Below are positions 23,248 to 32,676 of a stretch of DNA of 64,000 nt, one piece after another. Below the pieces are notes generated by a model, which saw only the letters and a list, made by a program, of their open reading frames with translations, made no database searches and was not told where the DNA came from. A program made the translations under genes and the position numbers. Source of the stretch: Solirubrobacter deserti (GTDB lineage: Bacteria; Actinomycetota; Thermoleophilia; Solirubrobacterales; Solirubrobacteraceae); the NCBI RefSeq assembly GCF_003344625.1, contig NZ_QPKJ02000001.1, positions 434,001-498,000 of the forward strand, read 5' to 3'. Numbering within the stretch: position 1 is the stretch's first letter; each line of letters opens with the position of its first letter.

Positions 23248-25800
23248 GTGACCAAGGTCGCGCTGCGCGGCCTGCTCTCGCGCAAGCTGCGCTCGGTCCT
23301 GACCGGGTTCGCGGTCGTCATCGGCGTCGCGTTCGTGGTCGGCACGCTCGTGTTCACCGACACGATCGACGAGTCGTTCAAGAACCTGTTCGAGCGCACC
23401 CAGCAGGGCGTCGACGTGTCCGTGGAGGGCCGCCAAGCGGTCAAGTCGGACTTCTCGGTGCCGCCGACGATGCCGTCGGACACGCTGGAGAAGGTCAAGT
23501 CGGTGCCGGGCGTGGCCGTGGCCGAGGGCAGCGTCACCTCCGACGGCACGCTGCTCGACAAGCAGGGCAAGGTCATCGTCTCCCAGGGCCCGCCGACGCT
23601 GATCGTCTCCGAGAACACGGAGAAGGTCTTCCAGATCCTCGAATACGAGGAGGGCGGGGCGCCGCAGACCGCCGATGAGATCGCGCTCGACCGCGGCACG
23701 GCGGAGCGGTACGACTTCAAGGTCGGCGACAAGGCGACCGTCTCCGGCCGCGCGCCCGCGAAGGAGTACACGGTCTCCGGCGTCGCCACGATCGGCGGCA
23801 GCGACAACCTCGGCGGTAGCCGGATGATCGCGATGACGCTGCCCGAGGCCCAACGGGTGACCGGGCACGACGGGTTCGACTCGATCTCGATCTCCACCGG
23901 CGGGGAGGACCCGGACACGGTCAAGGCCGCGGTCGCGAGCGAGCTCGGGCGCGATTTCCTGGTGCGCACCGGGGAGGAGGCGGCCGAGCAGCAGGCGCAG
24001 GACCTGTCCGAGGCGCTGGGCTTCATCCGCATCGCGCTGCTGATCTTCGCCGGCGTCGCGCTGCTCGTCGGCGGCTTCCTGATCTTCAACACCTTCACCG
24101 TCACCGTCGCGCAGCGCACCAAGGAGTTCGCGCTGCTGCGCGTGCTCGGCGCGTCGCGCGGGCAGATCCTGCGCTCGGTCCTGATCGAGACGTTCGCGGT
24201 CGGCCTGCTCGCGTCCATCATCGGCGTGCTCGCGGGCCTGGTCGTCGCGCCGGCCCTGGCGGCGCTGATGAAGGCGGGCGGCATCGACCTCGGCACCACC
24301 GGCATCGTCGTCTCGCCGATGACCGTGATCATCGGCCTGGTGATCGGGCTCGTGGCCACGATGGTCTCCGGCTTCGTGCCTGCGCTGCGCGCGACACGCG
24401 TGGAGCCGGTCACGGCCATGCGCGACGCGGTCACGCCGGGCCTCAAGCACATGGGCCTGATCCGGATCGTCGGCTCGGGGCTGCTCGCCGCCGGTGGCCT
24501 GGTCGTGCTCTTCATCGGCCTGTTCGGCGGGCTGGACTCGAGCAGCGCAGCGGCGTCGCTGATCGGCCTCGGCGCGCTGCTGCTGATGTTCGCCTTCGCG
24601 TTCCTGGCGCCGCTGCTCGTGCGGCCGCTGGCACGCGTGCTGGGGGCGCCGATGGCGCGCTTCCAGGGCCTCACGGGCGTGCTCGCGCGCGAGAACGCGA
24701 TCCGCCAGCCGCAGCGCACGGCGGTCACTGCCGCCGCGTTGATGGTCGGCTTGGCGCTCGTCGTGCTCGTCGCCGTCTTCGCCGCGGGGCTCAAGGCGAC
24801 CATCAACGGCACGATCGACGACCAGGTGCGCGCCTCGCTCGTCGTCCAGAACCAGGACGGCTTCAGCCCGATCCCCGCCGACGTGGTGCGGACGGTCGAG
24901 GGCGTCGACGGCGTCACCGACGTCGCCTCGATGCGCTTCGCGGTCGGCCAGGCGAAGGGCGACTCCGGCACGACCGCCGTCAACGGCATCGACGCGGACA
25001 AGTTCAACTCGGTCCTCACCCTCAACTGGGTCGAGGGCAACCCGGACACGCTCAGCGGCCTGACCGACCAGCAGGTGATCGTCGAGTCCGACTGGGCCAA
25101 GTCCCACGACGTCGGCGTCGGCGGCAGCGTCCAGTTCACGACGCCCGTCGGCCGTGAGGTGACCTACGAGGTCGCGGGCACCTTCAAGAACCAGGCCGGT
25201 CTCACCGCCGACGTGCTCCTCACCAGCAACACGCTCGAGCAGGACTGGAACGCGAAGGACATCGCCTACGCGATGGCCGCCTCGGACCCGGGCACCAACG
25301 CGGACACGCTCGCGGCCGCCACCAACCGGGCGCTGCAGGGCTTCCCGCAGACCGAGGCCCTGACCCGCGAGGAGTTCAAGGACAACGCCACGGGCTCGAT
25401 CGACGGCCTGCTCGGCCTGGTCTATGGCCTGCTCGCGCTGTCCGTGCTCGTCGCGCTGCTCGGCATCGTCAACACCCTGGCGTTGTCCGTCCACGAGCGC
25501 ACCCGCGAGCTCGGCATGCTCCGCGCGGTGGGCATGACCCGCGGCCAGGTGCGCGCGATGGTCCGGGCCGAGTCGGTGATCACCGCGGGCATCGGCGCGA
25601 TCCTCGGCATCGTGCTGGGCGTCGTGTTCGCGCTGATCATCTCGCGGCCGCTGGCGGAGCAGGGCTTCGTGTTCACGCTCCCGATCGTGACGTTGATCGT
25701 CTTCTTCGTCCTCGCGGGGGTCGCGGGCGTGGTCGCGGCGATCCCGCCGGCGCGGCGGGCCGCGAAGGTCGACGTCCTGCGCGCGGTGACGACGGAATAG
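23248..25800 (+). CDS. FtsX/MacB-type ABC transporter permease
   Basis: 850 residues: an N-terminal membrane segment (VLTGFAVVIGVAFVVGTLVF), a large extracytoplasmic domain, three membrane segments around residues 265-370, a second set with a second FtsX-like core and another external domain, and three C-terminal segments ending ARRAAKVDVLRAVTTE. The duplicated layout is usual for actinobacterial predicted lipoprotein/antimicrobial-peptide exporters. With the adjacent ATPase and two-component genes it resembles BceAB-like detoxification modules, though the kinase here is of the NarL type. Confidence 0.93.
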   Translation: MTKVALRGLLSRKLRSVLTGFAVVIGVAFVVGTLVFTDTIDESFKNLFERTQQGVDVSVEGRQAVKSDFSVPPTMPSDTLEKVKSVPGVAVAEGSVTSDGTLLDKQGKVIVSQGPPTLIVSENTEKVFQILEYEEGGAPQTADEIALDRGTAERYDFKVGDKATVSGRAPAKEYTVSGVATIGGSDNLGGSRMIAMTLPEAQRVTGHDGFDSISISTGGEDPDTVKAAVASELGRDFLVRTGEEAAEQQAQDLSEALGFIRIALLIFAGVALLVGGFLIFNTFTVTVAQRTKEFALLRVLGASRGQILRSVLIETFAVGLLASIIGVLAGLVVAPALAALMKAGGIDLGTTGIVVSPMTVIIGLVIGLVATMVSGFVPALRATRVEPVTAMRDAVTPGLKHMGLIRIVGSGLLAAGGLVVLFIGLFGGLDSSSAAASLIGLGALLLMFAFAFLAPLLVRPLARVLGAPMARFQGLTGVLARENAIRQPQRTAVTAAALMVGLALVVLVAVFAAGLKATINGTIDDQVRASLVVQNQDGFSPIPADVVRTVEGVDGVTDVASMRFAVGQAKGDSGTTAVNGIDADKFNSVLTLNWVEGNPDTLSGLTDQQVIVESDWAKSHDVGVGGSVQFTTPVGREVTYEVAGTFKNQAGLTADVLLTSNTLEQDWNAKDIAYAMAASDPGTNADTLAAATNRALQGFPQTEALTREEFKDNATGSIDGLLGLVYGLLALSVLVALLGIVNTLALSVHERTRELGMLRAVGMTRGQVRAMVRAESVITAGIGAILGIVLGVVFALIISRPLAEQGFVFTLPIVTLIVFFVLAGVAGVVAAIPPARRAAKVDVLRAVTTE

Positions 25801-25834
25801 CCCTTCGGATGACGAGGTCGGCCGGGTGACCGGC

Positions 25835-25840
25835 TAGCCT
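25835..25840 (+). promoter_or_regulatory. Possible -10 element of the GT-C glycosyltransferase gene
   Basis: TAGCCT ending ten bases before GTG 25851; same TAGnCTCG style as other near-leaderless starts in the window. No ribosome binding site is visible. Confidence 0.4.
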
Positions 25841-25850
25841 CGTCTCTTCC

Positions 25851-27251
25851 GTGCGGCGTCGCCTGCCCTTCATCCTGCTCGCGCTCGTGTGCGCGTTGTC
25901 CTTCGGGCTCAACGCGCGCATGGCGGCCGATCCTCGCGACGACTATCAGTCCGCGGACGAGCGGTCGTACGGGAAGCTGGCCGTGGACATCGCCGACAAC
26001 GGGCACTACGGCGGGCGGGCGACGAACATGCGCGAGCCGCTGCACTGGCCGCCCGGGGCGCCGATGCTGTTCGCGGTCACGTACAAGCTGTTCGGCTCGG
26101 ACGCGGACCGCGAGGACTACGACATCGGCGCGGTGTACTGGTCGCAGGCGCTGGTCACGACCGGCACGACGCTGATGGTGTTCCTGCTCGCGTGGCTGCT
26201 CGTGGGCCCGTGGGCGGGCGCGATAGCGGGGCTGATCGTCGCCACCTACGCACCGCTGATCGGCGCGACCGGCGACCAGCTGTCGGAGCCGCTCGGTGCG
26301 TTCCTGCTGGTGACCGCGTTCACGGTGCTCGCGCTCGCGATCAAGCGCGATCGAAGGCTCTGGCTCTACGCGGCGGCGGGCGCGCTGTTCGGGCTGACGA
26401 TCCTCACGCGCACGGACCTGCTGCCCGTGCCGTTCCTGATCGCGGGCGCGATGGTCGCGGTCGCGGTCGTCCGGCGCCGGCAGATCAAGGCGACGACGCT
26501 GCGGTACGGGCTGGTGGCGGTCACGGCGGGCGTCGTGCTGGCGCCGTGGACGATCTACGCGTCCGCGGAGGAAGGCCGCTTGATCCCGGTCACCAAGGGC
26601 AGCGCGGCGGCGCTGTTCGTCGGCACCTACCTGCCCGGCGGCGGGACCACGATGGGCATGAAGACGCACCTCGAGGAAGAGCTGCGGCGCCGGCACCCGG
26701 AGTACGCGGGGATGAAGACGTACAAGATCCCGGCCGCGGACGCGCTGCAGATCTTCGCCGAGCGCCACCCGGACCTGCCGCGCGACCAGGCGCTGCAGAA
26801 GGAGGCGCGCGAGAACCTCCTCCACTACTCGACGACCGAGCCGGTCGCGTTCGTGAAGATGCAGTGGTCCAAGGCCAAGCGGATGTGGTTCTTCTACTAC
26901 CGCGGCGGCGGCGTGCACTACATCTCGACGCCGATGCGCATCTGGCAGGTCGTCCTGGTCATCCTCGCGGGCGCCGGGCTGCTGGCCGGCTTCCTGCGCC
27001 GCCGCCACCCGCTGCTGGGCGCGGTGATCATCACGATCGCGTTCAGCACGCTGATCCACACGATCGTGGTCTCGCAGGCTCGGTACAACATCCCGTTGAT
27101 GCCTTCGCTGATCGCGGGCGGCGTCGCGGGCTGGTTCTTCGCGCTGCAGCGACGACCGAAGGCGTCGGAGGCCGAGACTGCCACGATGCCCGCATGGAAC
27201 TCGGAAGAATCGGCGTCTGGCGCTCGAAGCGCCACGGCGCCGGCGACCTGA
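25851..27251 (+). CDS. GT-C fold membrane glycosyltransferase (family 39-like)
   Basis: 466 residues, multi-pass. The first external loop carries the acidic pair typical of GT-C enzymes (DPRDDYQSADERSYG) after one N-terminal membrane segment, followed by HWPPGAPMLFA, and about nine further hydrophobic segments. Such enzymes move sugars from polyprenyl phosphate donors to proteins or glycans outside the membrane. GTG 25851 follows a -10-like TAGCCT. The last 19 codons overlap the start of the next gene by 58 bases, an unusually long overlap for this window. Confidence 0.85.
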   Translation: MRRRLPFILLALVCALSFGLNARMAADPRDDYQSADERSYGKLAVDIADNGHYGGRATNMREPLHWPPGAPMLFAVTYKLFGSDADREDYDIGAVYWSQALVTTGTTLMVFLLAWLLVGPWAGAIAGLIVATYAPLIGATGDQLSEPLGAFLLVTAFTVLALAIKRDRRLWLYAAAGALFGLTILTRTDLLPVPFLIAGAMVAVAVVRRRQIKATTLRYGLVAVTAGVVLAPWTIYASAEEGRLIPVTKGSAAALFVGTYLPGGGTTMGMKTHLEEELRRRHPEYAGMKTYKIPAADALQIFAERHPDLPRDQALQKEARENLLHYSTTEPVAFVKMQWSKAKRMWFFYYRGGGVHYISTPMRIWQVVLVILAGAGLLAGFLRRRHPLLGAVIITIAFSTLIHTIVVSQARYNIPLMPSLIAGGVAGWFFALQRRPKASEAETATMPAWNSEESASGARSATAPAT

Positions 27252-27997
27252 AGCAGCTCGAGGCGTTCGGCTACGGCACGTTCTGGATCGGCGGCAGCCC
27301 GTCGGTCGAAGAGGCCCGCCCCTACCTCCAGGACAGCGAGACGATGGTGGTCGCCACCGGCATCCTCAACGTCTGGCAGCACACGCCGGAGGAAGTGGCG
27401 GAGGCCCACAAACGCGTGCGGCAGGAGTTCCCGGACCGCTTCCTGCTCGGCATCGGCATCGGCCACCCGGAGGCGACGTCCGACTACACGCGCCCGCTGA
27501 AGACCATGCGCGAGTTCTTCGACGGCCTGAACCTGCCGAAGGAGGAGCTCGTCGCCGCCGCGCTCGGGCCGAAGATGCTCGACCTAGCCGCGGAGCGCAG
27601 CCTCGGCACGCACCCGTACTTCATCACGCCCGACCACACGCAGTTCGCCCGCGAGCGGGTGGGGGAGGGCGTCCTGGTCGCGCCCGAGGTGGCGGTCGTC
27701 GTGGAGGAAGACACCGAGACCGCGCGCAAGCACGCCCGCGAGTTCGCCCAGCTCTACCTCGGCCTGCAGAACTACACGCAGAACCTGCTCAAGTTCGGCT
27801 TCACCGAGCGCGACATCGAGAACGGCGGCTCGGACCGCCTGATCGACGCCGTCATTCCGCACGGCGGCGCGGAGCAGATCGCGGAGCAGATCCGCGCCCA
27901 CTTCGAGGCGGGCGCGGACCATGTCTGCGTCCAGGTCCTCGGTCACGGGCCGCATCCGGCCCGTGACTACGAGGAACTGGCGAAGGCGCTGCTCTAG
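27194..27997 (+). CDS. LLM-class F420-dependent oxidoreductase
   Basis: 267 residues from ATG 27194 (MELGRIGVWRSKRHG), a luciferase-like TIM barrel. Visible family features are GYGTFWIGGSP, TGILNVWQHTP and FLLGIGIGHPEAT; the family (TIGR03620-like) uses coenzyme F420 in actinobacteria, which is established knowledge of relatives rather than visible here. It lies partly inside the end of the preceding gene and meets the carboxypeptidase gene tail-to-tail with both stops sharing CTAG (27994-27997). Substrate unknown. Confidence 0.9.
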   Translation: MELGRIGVWRSKRHGAGDLKQLEAFGYGTFWIGGSPSVEEARPYLQDSETMVVATGILNVWQHTPEEVAEAHKRVRQEFPDRFLLGIGIGHPEATSDYTRPLKTMREFFDGLNLPKEELVAAALGPKMLDLAAERSLGTHPYFITPDHTQFARERVGEGVLVAPEVAVVVEEDTETARKHAREFAQLYLGLQNYTQNLLKFGFTERDIENGGSDRLIDAVIPHGGAEQIAEQIRAHFEAGADHVCVQVLGHGPHPARDYEELAKALL

Positions 27998-30900
27998 CCG
28001 CCGACTCCCAACCCGCCGAGCGCGCGGCGCATCAGCGTCGTGCGATCGGCCGGCGCGGTCACGTGCTCGAGCCCAAAGCCGAGCAGGAGCGTGTCCTCGG
28101 TCGAGGTGCCGGCGAAGAAGTTGACCGCCTGCGCACCGAAGACCCAGTTGCCGACCGTGGGCGGGCTGCCTTCCGGCTCGCCTTGCACCAACCACGAGCT
28201 GCCGCGGCTCTCGAAGCCGTCCTTCTGCTGCTCGACCCCGCCGACCGCAAGCCGGGTGTCGTCGACGAACGCGCCGATGCCGCCCGTGGACGGGTCGGTC
28301 ACGTACGAGATGTGGATCTCGACGACCGAGCCCGCGTAGGCGGACAGGTCGTACGCCACCTGCTGCCAGCCGTTGGTGGAGCCGGTGATCGCGTTCCACG
28401 CGCCGGTGGTGCCCGTGTTGGTGCACCCCGGCGTGTTCGGCGGACCCGTCAGGTAGTGGCGGAGCTTCGGGTGCAGCGCGAGCAGGTAGCCCGCGTTGCA
28501 TTCGGCCGGAACCGTGTTGATCGAGCGACCGCCGGCCTCGGGCAGCGTCGTCCAGTCATTGCTGCCGAGCCGCCGGGCCTCGACGATCAGGTGGTCGTAC
28601 CGCGTCTCCGAGTCCAGCGACAGCTGGAAGCGCAGCTGCGGCGTCTGCGCCGCGGTCACGGCGCCCAGGTTGAACGCCTTGGTGAGCCGCATGTAGGACT
28701 CGTCCTGGTGCACGGCGGCCGCGTAGCGCGACCCCTCGACCGGCGTGAACGGCCCGCCGGCGAAGTTGTACTCCGCCGCCCCGCGGCTGGTGAACTGCGG
28801 GAACTGCTCCGGCGGCAGCACGTCGCTGGTCGGCTGGAACACACCCGCCTGGTCGAGCTCGTTGGTCGGCGTGGCACCGAGCATGGCCTGGTAGCCCTCG
28901 ATCGGCTCGGCGATGCCGGCCACCGAGTCGGCTCCCCCGAGCCCGACGCGTGTGTACGCGCCGAGGTAGTACTGGCGGAAGTCGTTGGCCAGGATCAGGC
29001 AGTCGTCGAAGAGCCCTTGCGGACCCGTCGTGATCCGGCACTCCGCCGTGGGATCGCCGTTGAGGCCGTAGTAGGTGCCGCCCACAAGCTGGTCGAAGAG
29101 CCCGCCGTACTGCGCGAACTCACCCATGTGGACGAGCTTGCCGCCTTCGTTGAGGAAGTCGCGCACGGCGAGCGTGAGGTACTGCGCGCGCTCGGCGACA
29201 CCGATCTCGAACAGCGGATCGGGGTTCGTGAGACCTCCCGTGTCGATGAACTCGTCCTCGGGGTCCTGCGTGAGGACGTTGTCGCCGAGGTACCAGACGA
29301 TCGCGTCGTAGTGGTCGAGCACGCCGAGGTCGTGCGGCACGCCGTCGACGTCCACGTCCCACAGGTCCGCGGTGTAGCCCGCCGAGCGCACCGCGTCCAG
29401 GTGCGCCTGCCCGTACAGCGGCGCGTTCGTGCCCGCCGGGTAGGTCGGGCTCGTGCCCTTGTAGTCCTCGTCGGCGATGACGAGCACCTGCGCTCCCGTG
29501 TCCTGCTTGACGGTGTAGGTGAACGGCTCGCTCAACACGTCGCGCCACTGCCCGTTGTTGCGCCGCTCCTCACCGCTGAACCAGACCGTCACGCGCTGGC
29601 CGGCGCTCGCGCCGGAGACCTCGCCGCGGTACTCGGCGTAGTAGCGCTTCATCTCATAGCCGTACCGCTCGCCGCCGATCCACTCCTGTACGGGAGCGGT
29701 GCGCGTGCGGCCGTTGCCGATCCGGTAGTGCATCCGCTTGCGGCGCAGCTCGCGCTTGGCCGTGACCGCGACGGTCTGCGGGTCGCCGTAGGAGACCGCG
29801 AAGCTGTCGACGCGGAAGTCCTCGGCCTCGCGGCCCACCACGGACTCCGGGTTGGCCGGGTCGTCCGCGGACTCGGCCACGGACAGGGCGAACGGAAGGT
29901 TGTTCTGGAACTCGGTCTCGACGAGCGCCTCGTCATCGGGGAACTCGAAGCCGCTGCCGCAGTCCTCGGCCTCCCACTCGTCGTCGGGGACGGAGTCCGA
30001 CGCCGCTTCGCAGGTCGACATCTCGGGCGTGAAGCCGTAGCTGCCGTACTTCTCCTGCATGTAGGTGTCGGTGTCGCCGTTGGTCGTGTAGAGCTCGGCG
30101 GACAGGTCCGGGTCATAGCCCGGGACGGCCGGCTCGGCGTCGTCGCCCGCAAGGGTCTCACCGATCACGTCGTCCGGCGACGGGGTCGCGACCTGCCAGC
30201 CCACGCCGTAGAGCAGCAGCTCCGCGGCCGAGTGGTAGTTGACGAAGAACTCGAAGCGCACGCGCGCGACCAGCCGGTCGAGCGCCTGGCTCTCGGGCTC
30301 GGAGTTCGGGGACGGGCCGCGGTAGGTGTCGATCGACGGCTCGGGTGAGGAGCCCTCGTTGTCGTAGCCCCAGCGGTAGTCGAAGTTGCGGTTGAGGTCC
30401 ACGCCGTCGGCGCCGGTGATCTGGCCGTCGCCGTCGTTGTCGCGCAGGTTCTTGCGCCACAGCCGCTGGCCCTCGGTGAAGCTGAAGTCGTAGCCGTCCG
30501 GGTTGGCCACCGGGACGATCCAGAGCTCGAAGTTCCGGAGCAGGCGGCGGATCCGCTGGTCACGAGCGCGCCAGCTGTCGATCAGGTAGTGCATCAGGCG
30601 CCGGTTCATCTCCGGCGTGATCCATTCACGGGCGTGCTGCGCGCCGATGTAGAGCGTGGCCGGCTTGGCGCCGTCGCGCGTCTGGCGCGCGTCGAGCGTC
30701 AGCTTGATGCCGATGATGTCCTCGTCGTTGTGGGTCTTGCCGAGATTGATGAGCTTTGCGATGCGCGGGTTGTCCGCGGCCGCGCGCTCGAACTCCTGCT
30801 TGAGCCCTCCCGTCCCGGAGTAGGGCCGGAAGACCTCCATGCCGTCGGCGGCCATCCGCGTGGCGCGCTCGGCGACGGTCGCGCCGTCGATCTCCTTGGG

Positions 30901-31179
30901 CTCGAGGGCGACCCCTTCCTTCTCCAGCTGCGCCGCGTCCTGGGCGCTGATGATCGTCTCGACGTGGACGGTGTCCTTGCCGCCGGACCGCGCCTTCGAG
31001 ATCTCCAGCTCATGCCGATCGACGCCGAGCGCGACGATCTTCTCCAACTGCTCGCGGGGAACGTCACCCGCATAGACGTCCAGCCGCGGGGCCGACGCGG
31101 CGGAGGCGCTCGAGGCCACCACCAGTGAGGCCGCGAGCCAAGACAGCCCGACGGCGCTTGCAGCACGTGCACGTAACAA
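27994..31179 (-). CDS. Large secreted M14 zinc carboxypeptidase
   Basis: 1061 residues with signal peptide (LSWLAASLVVASSASA, cleavage about residue 28). The M14 catalytic domain has the zinc motif HARE in GAQHAREW near residues 181-184, NPDGYDFSF, DLNRNFDYRWG, the third zinc ligand His in NYHSAAEL near 315, and catalytic Glu in FTPEMSTCE near 384. The remaining ~600 residues, including GGIGAFVDDTRLAVGG, resemble immune-inhibitor-A/MAM-like beta domains and may bind substrate or wall. TTG 31179 is taken as start because GGGAGGG lies five bases before it. Likely degrades extracellular protein. Confidence 0.92.
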   Translation of the reverse strand: MLRARAASAVGLSWLAASLVVASSASAASAPRLDVYAGDVPREQLEKIVALGVDRHELEISKARSGGKDTVHVETIISAQDAAQLEKEGVALEPKEIDGATVAERATRMAADGMEVFRPYSGTGGLKQEFERAAADNPRIAKLINLGKTHNDEDIIGIKLTLDARQTRDGAKPATLYIGAQHAREWITPEMNRRLMHYLIDSWRARDQRIRRLLRNFELWIVPVANPDGYDFSFTEGQRLWRKNLRDNDGDGQITGADGVDLNRNFDYRWGYDNEGSSPEPSIDTYRGPSPNSEPESQALDRLVARVRFEFFVNYHSAAELLLYGVGWQVATPSPDDVIGETLAGDDAEPAVPGYDPDLSAELYTTNGDTDTYMQEKYGSYGFTPEMSTCEAASDSVPDDEWEAEDCGSGFEFPDDEALVETEFQNNLPFALSVAESADDPANPESVVGREAEDFRVDSFAVSYGDPQTVAVTAKRELRRKRMHYRIGNGRTRTAPVQEWIGGERYGYEMKRYYAEYRGEVSGASAGQRVTVWFSGEERRNNGQWRDVLSEPFTYTVKQDTGAQVLVIADEDYKGTSPTYPAGTNAPLYGQAHLDAVRSAGYTADLWDVDVDGVPHDLGVLDHYDAIVWYLGDNVLTQDPEDEFIDTGGLTNPDPLFEIGVAERAQYLTLAVRDFLNEGGKLVHMGEFAQYGGLFDQLVGGTYYGLNGDPTAECRITTGPQGLFDDCLILANDFRQYYLGAYTRVGLGGADSVAGIAEPIEGYQAMLGATPTNELDQAGVFQPTSDVLPPEQFPQFTSRGAAEYNFAGGPFTPVEGSRYAAAVHQDESYMRLTKAFNLGAVTAAQTPQLRFQLSLDSETRYDHLIVEARRLGSNDWTTLPEAGGRSINTVPAECNAGYLLALHPKLRHYLTGPPNTPGCTNTGTTGAWNAITGSTNGWQQVAYDLSAYAGSVVEIHISYVTDPSTGGIGAFVDDTRLAVGGVEQQKDGFESRGSSWLVQGEPEGSPPTVGNWVFGAQAVNFFAGTSTEDTLLLGFGLEHVTAPADRTTLMRRALGGLGVGG

Positions 31180-31184
31180 ACGAA

Positions 31185-31191
31185 CCCTCCC
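31185..31191 (-). promoter_or_regulatory. Ribosome binding site fixing a TTG start
   Basis: GGGAGGG on the minus strand, five bases before TTG 31179 of the carboxypeptidase gene. It is one of few strong Shine-Dalgarno sequences here and supports the TTG start. Confidence 0.7.
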
Positions 31192-31381
31192 TAGGCACTA
31201 CGTGAGCTTCTGCTGAGCACAGAAAAGTGTTTCGCCGCGCGGACGGCGTGTCAACAAGGTTCGGGGACTCACGCCGGAACGCGAAACTTCACGGTCGGTC
31301 ACAACGGACCGGTCAACCGGCTCATAGGCATTGCGTCACGCCGGGCATGGTCAGTGTTTAGGCCAGGTGTGCAACCACCTG

Positions 31382-31409
31382 CCCCGGCGGCCCCCTCAGG
31401 CCGCCGGGG
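31382..31409 (-). terminator. Hairpin overlapping the flippase stop codon
   Basis: CCCCGGCGGCC (31382-31392) pairs with GGCCGCCGGGG (31399-31409), 11 perfect pairs, with the TGA stop of the minus-strand gene in the six-base loop. Probably the transcript terminator of the glycan genes on this strand. Confidence 0.6.
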
Positions 31410-32676
31410 GTGGCGCGTTGCTCGGGCGTCGGTACACGACGGCGAGCAGCGCACACAGAAGGCTCGCCGCGCCGAGGTACCCGACCTCGGCGCGGAGGAG
31501 CTCGTCGTCGATCACGCCGACGAGCATCCAGGCGACGAAGATGGCGGCACTGAACAGCCAGGCGGCCGCGGCGGTCGGCGCGTGGTCGCGCGCGAGCGCG
31601 GCCTGGTTGAGCGTGCCCGCGGCGAGGTGGAAGCCCATGCCGAGCGCGACGGCGACCAGGCCGAGGCGCCCGAACGTCTTGTCGTCCTCGAACAGCAGGT
31701 CCATCGCGAACGGGCCGAGGATCAGCAGCCCGAGCGCGACCGCGAGCGCGAAGCCAGCGATGGCGAGGATCGTGACCCGGATCGCCTTCTCGAACTCGGC
31801 CTTGCCCTGCTGGGCCTCCAGGCCGGCGAGGTGGGGGAGGAGCGAGCCCTGGATCGCCTGGAAGAGCTGCAGCGGCGCGCGCGTGATCATCAGCGCGTTG
31901 AACACGTAGCCGGCAACGGCCGCGTCCGTGGCCGTCAGGTCCGCGGTGATCACGCCCGCGTTGAGCAGCGTCTGCTCGGCCAGCATGATCGCCAGCACGG
32001 CGATCGCGAAGCGCCCGCCGCGGGCCATGCTGAGCTCGTCGTCGCGCTTGGGCGCGCTCTCCCTCGGCCGGCGGCTGAACGCGAGCGGGACGACCACCAG
32101 GGACACGAACGGCGCCGCCGCCATGCCCATCGCCACCACGGATTGCCCCTCAGCGATCCCGATCACCACCGCGACCGCGAACAGCAGCCGCGCGTTGGCC
32201 TCGATGAACACTAGCCCGCCGTAGAGCCCGAACCACTGGTGCCCGGCGAGCCAACCGCGGGCGAAGTAGCTCGCCGCGTAGGCCAGCACGGCGATCACCA
32301 GCACCCAGTACAGGGCGCTGGACCCGTCGAACAGGTCGTTCTCGATCGGGTCCTTGAAGATCAGCGCCACCACCAGGAACGTGAGCGCGAAGGCGGCCTG
32401 GATGGTCATCGGCGTGCGCAGCGGATGGCCGGACTCGTAGCCGCGGGCGCGGCGGTCGGCGATCGTGCGCGAGAGCAGCTGCTCGATCGGCCGGTACAGC
32501 ACCGACACCGTCACGAACAGGATCGACCACAGCAGCGAGATCGCCTTGTAGTCGACGTCGTCCAGCGCGTAGGAGGCGACGCTGAAGTACGCAAAGGTGA
32601 CGAGACCGGTGGACGCGATCCCGAGGCCGAGCAGCTTGGCTCCGGCGCCGTAGCCGGAGCCTTTGGCCTTGCTCAC
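31396..32676 (-). CDS. Polysaccharide/O-antigen flippase-like membrane protein
   Basis: 426 residues from GTG 32676, about 12 hydrophobic segments, starting VSKAKGSGYGAGAKLLGLG. The layout and motifs such as LLWSILFVTVSVLYRPIEQ and QAIQGSLLPHLAGL match MATE/Wzx-like polysaccharide exporters that flip lipid-linked glycans. GTG overlaps the stop of the methyltransferase gene (GTGA). With the GT2 and GT-C genes next to it, it would translocate a surface glycan intermediate (inference). Terminated by a hairpin across its own stop codon. Confidence 0.85.
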   Translation of the reverse strand: MSKAKGSGYGAGAKLLGLGIASTGLVTFAYFSVASYALDDVDYKAISLLWSILFVTVSVLYRPIEQLLSRTIADRRARGYESGHPLRTPMTIQAAFALTFLVVALIFKDPIENDLFDGSSALYWVLVIAVLAYAASYFARGWLAGHQWFGLYGGLVFIEANARLLFAVAVVIGIAEGQSVVAMGMAAAPFVSLVVVPLAFSRRPRESAPKRDDELSMARGGRFAIAVLAIMLAEQTLLNAGVITADLTATDAAVAGYVFNALMITRAPLQLFQAIQGSLLPHLAGLEAQQGKAEFEKAIRVTILAIAGFALAVALGLLILGPFAMDLLFEDDKTFGRLGLVAVALGMGFHLAAGTLNQAALARDHAPTAAAAWLFSAAIFVAWMLVGVIDDELLRAEVGYLGAASLLCALLAVVYRRPSNAPPPAA

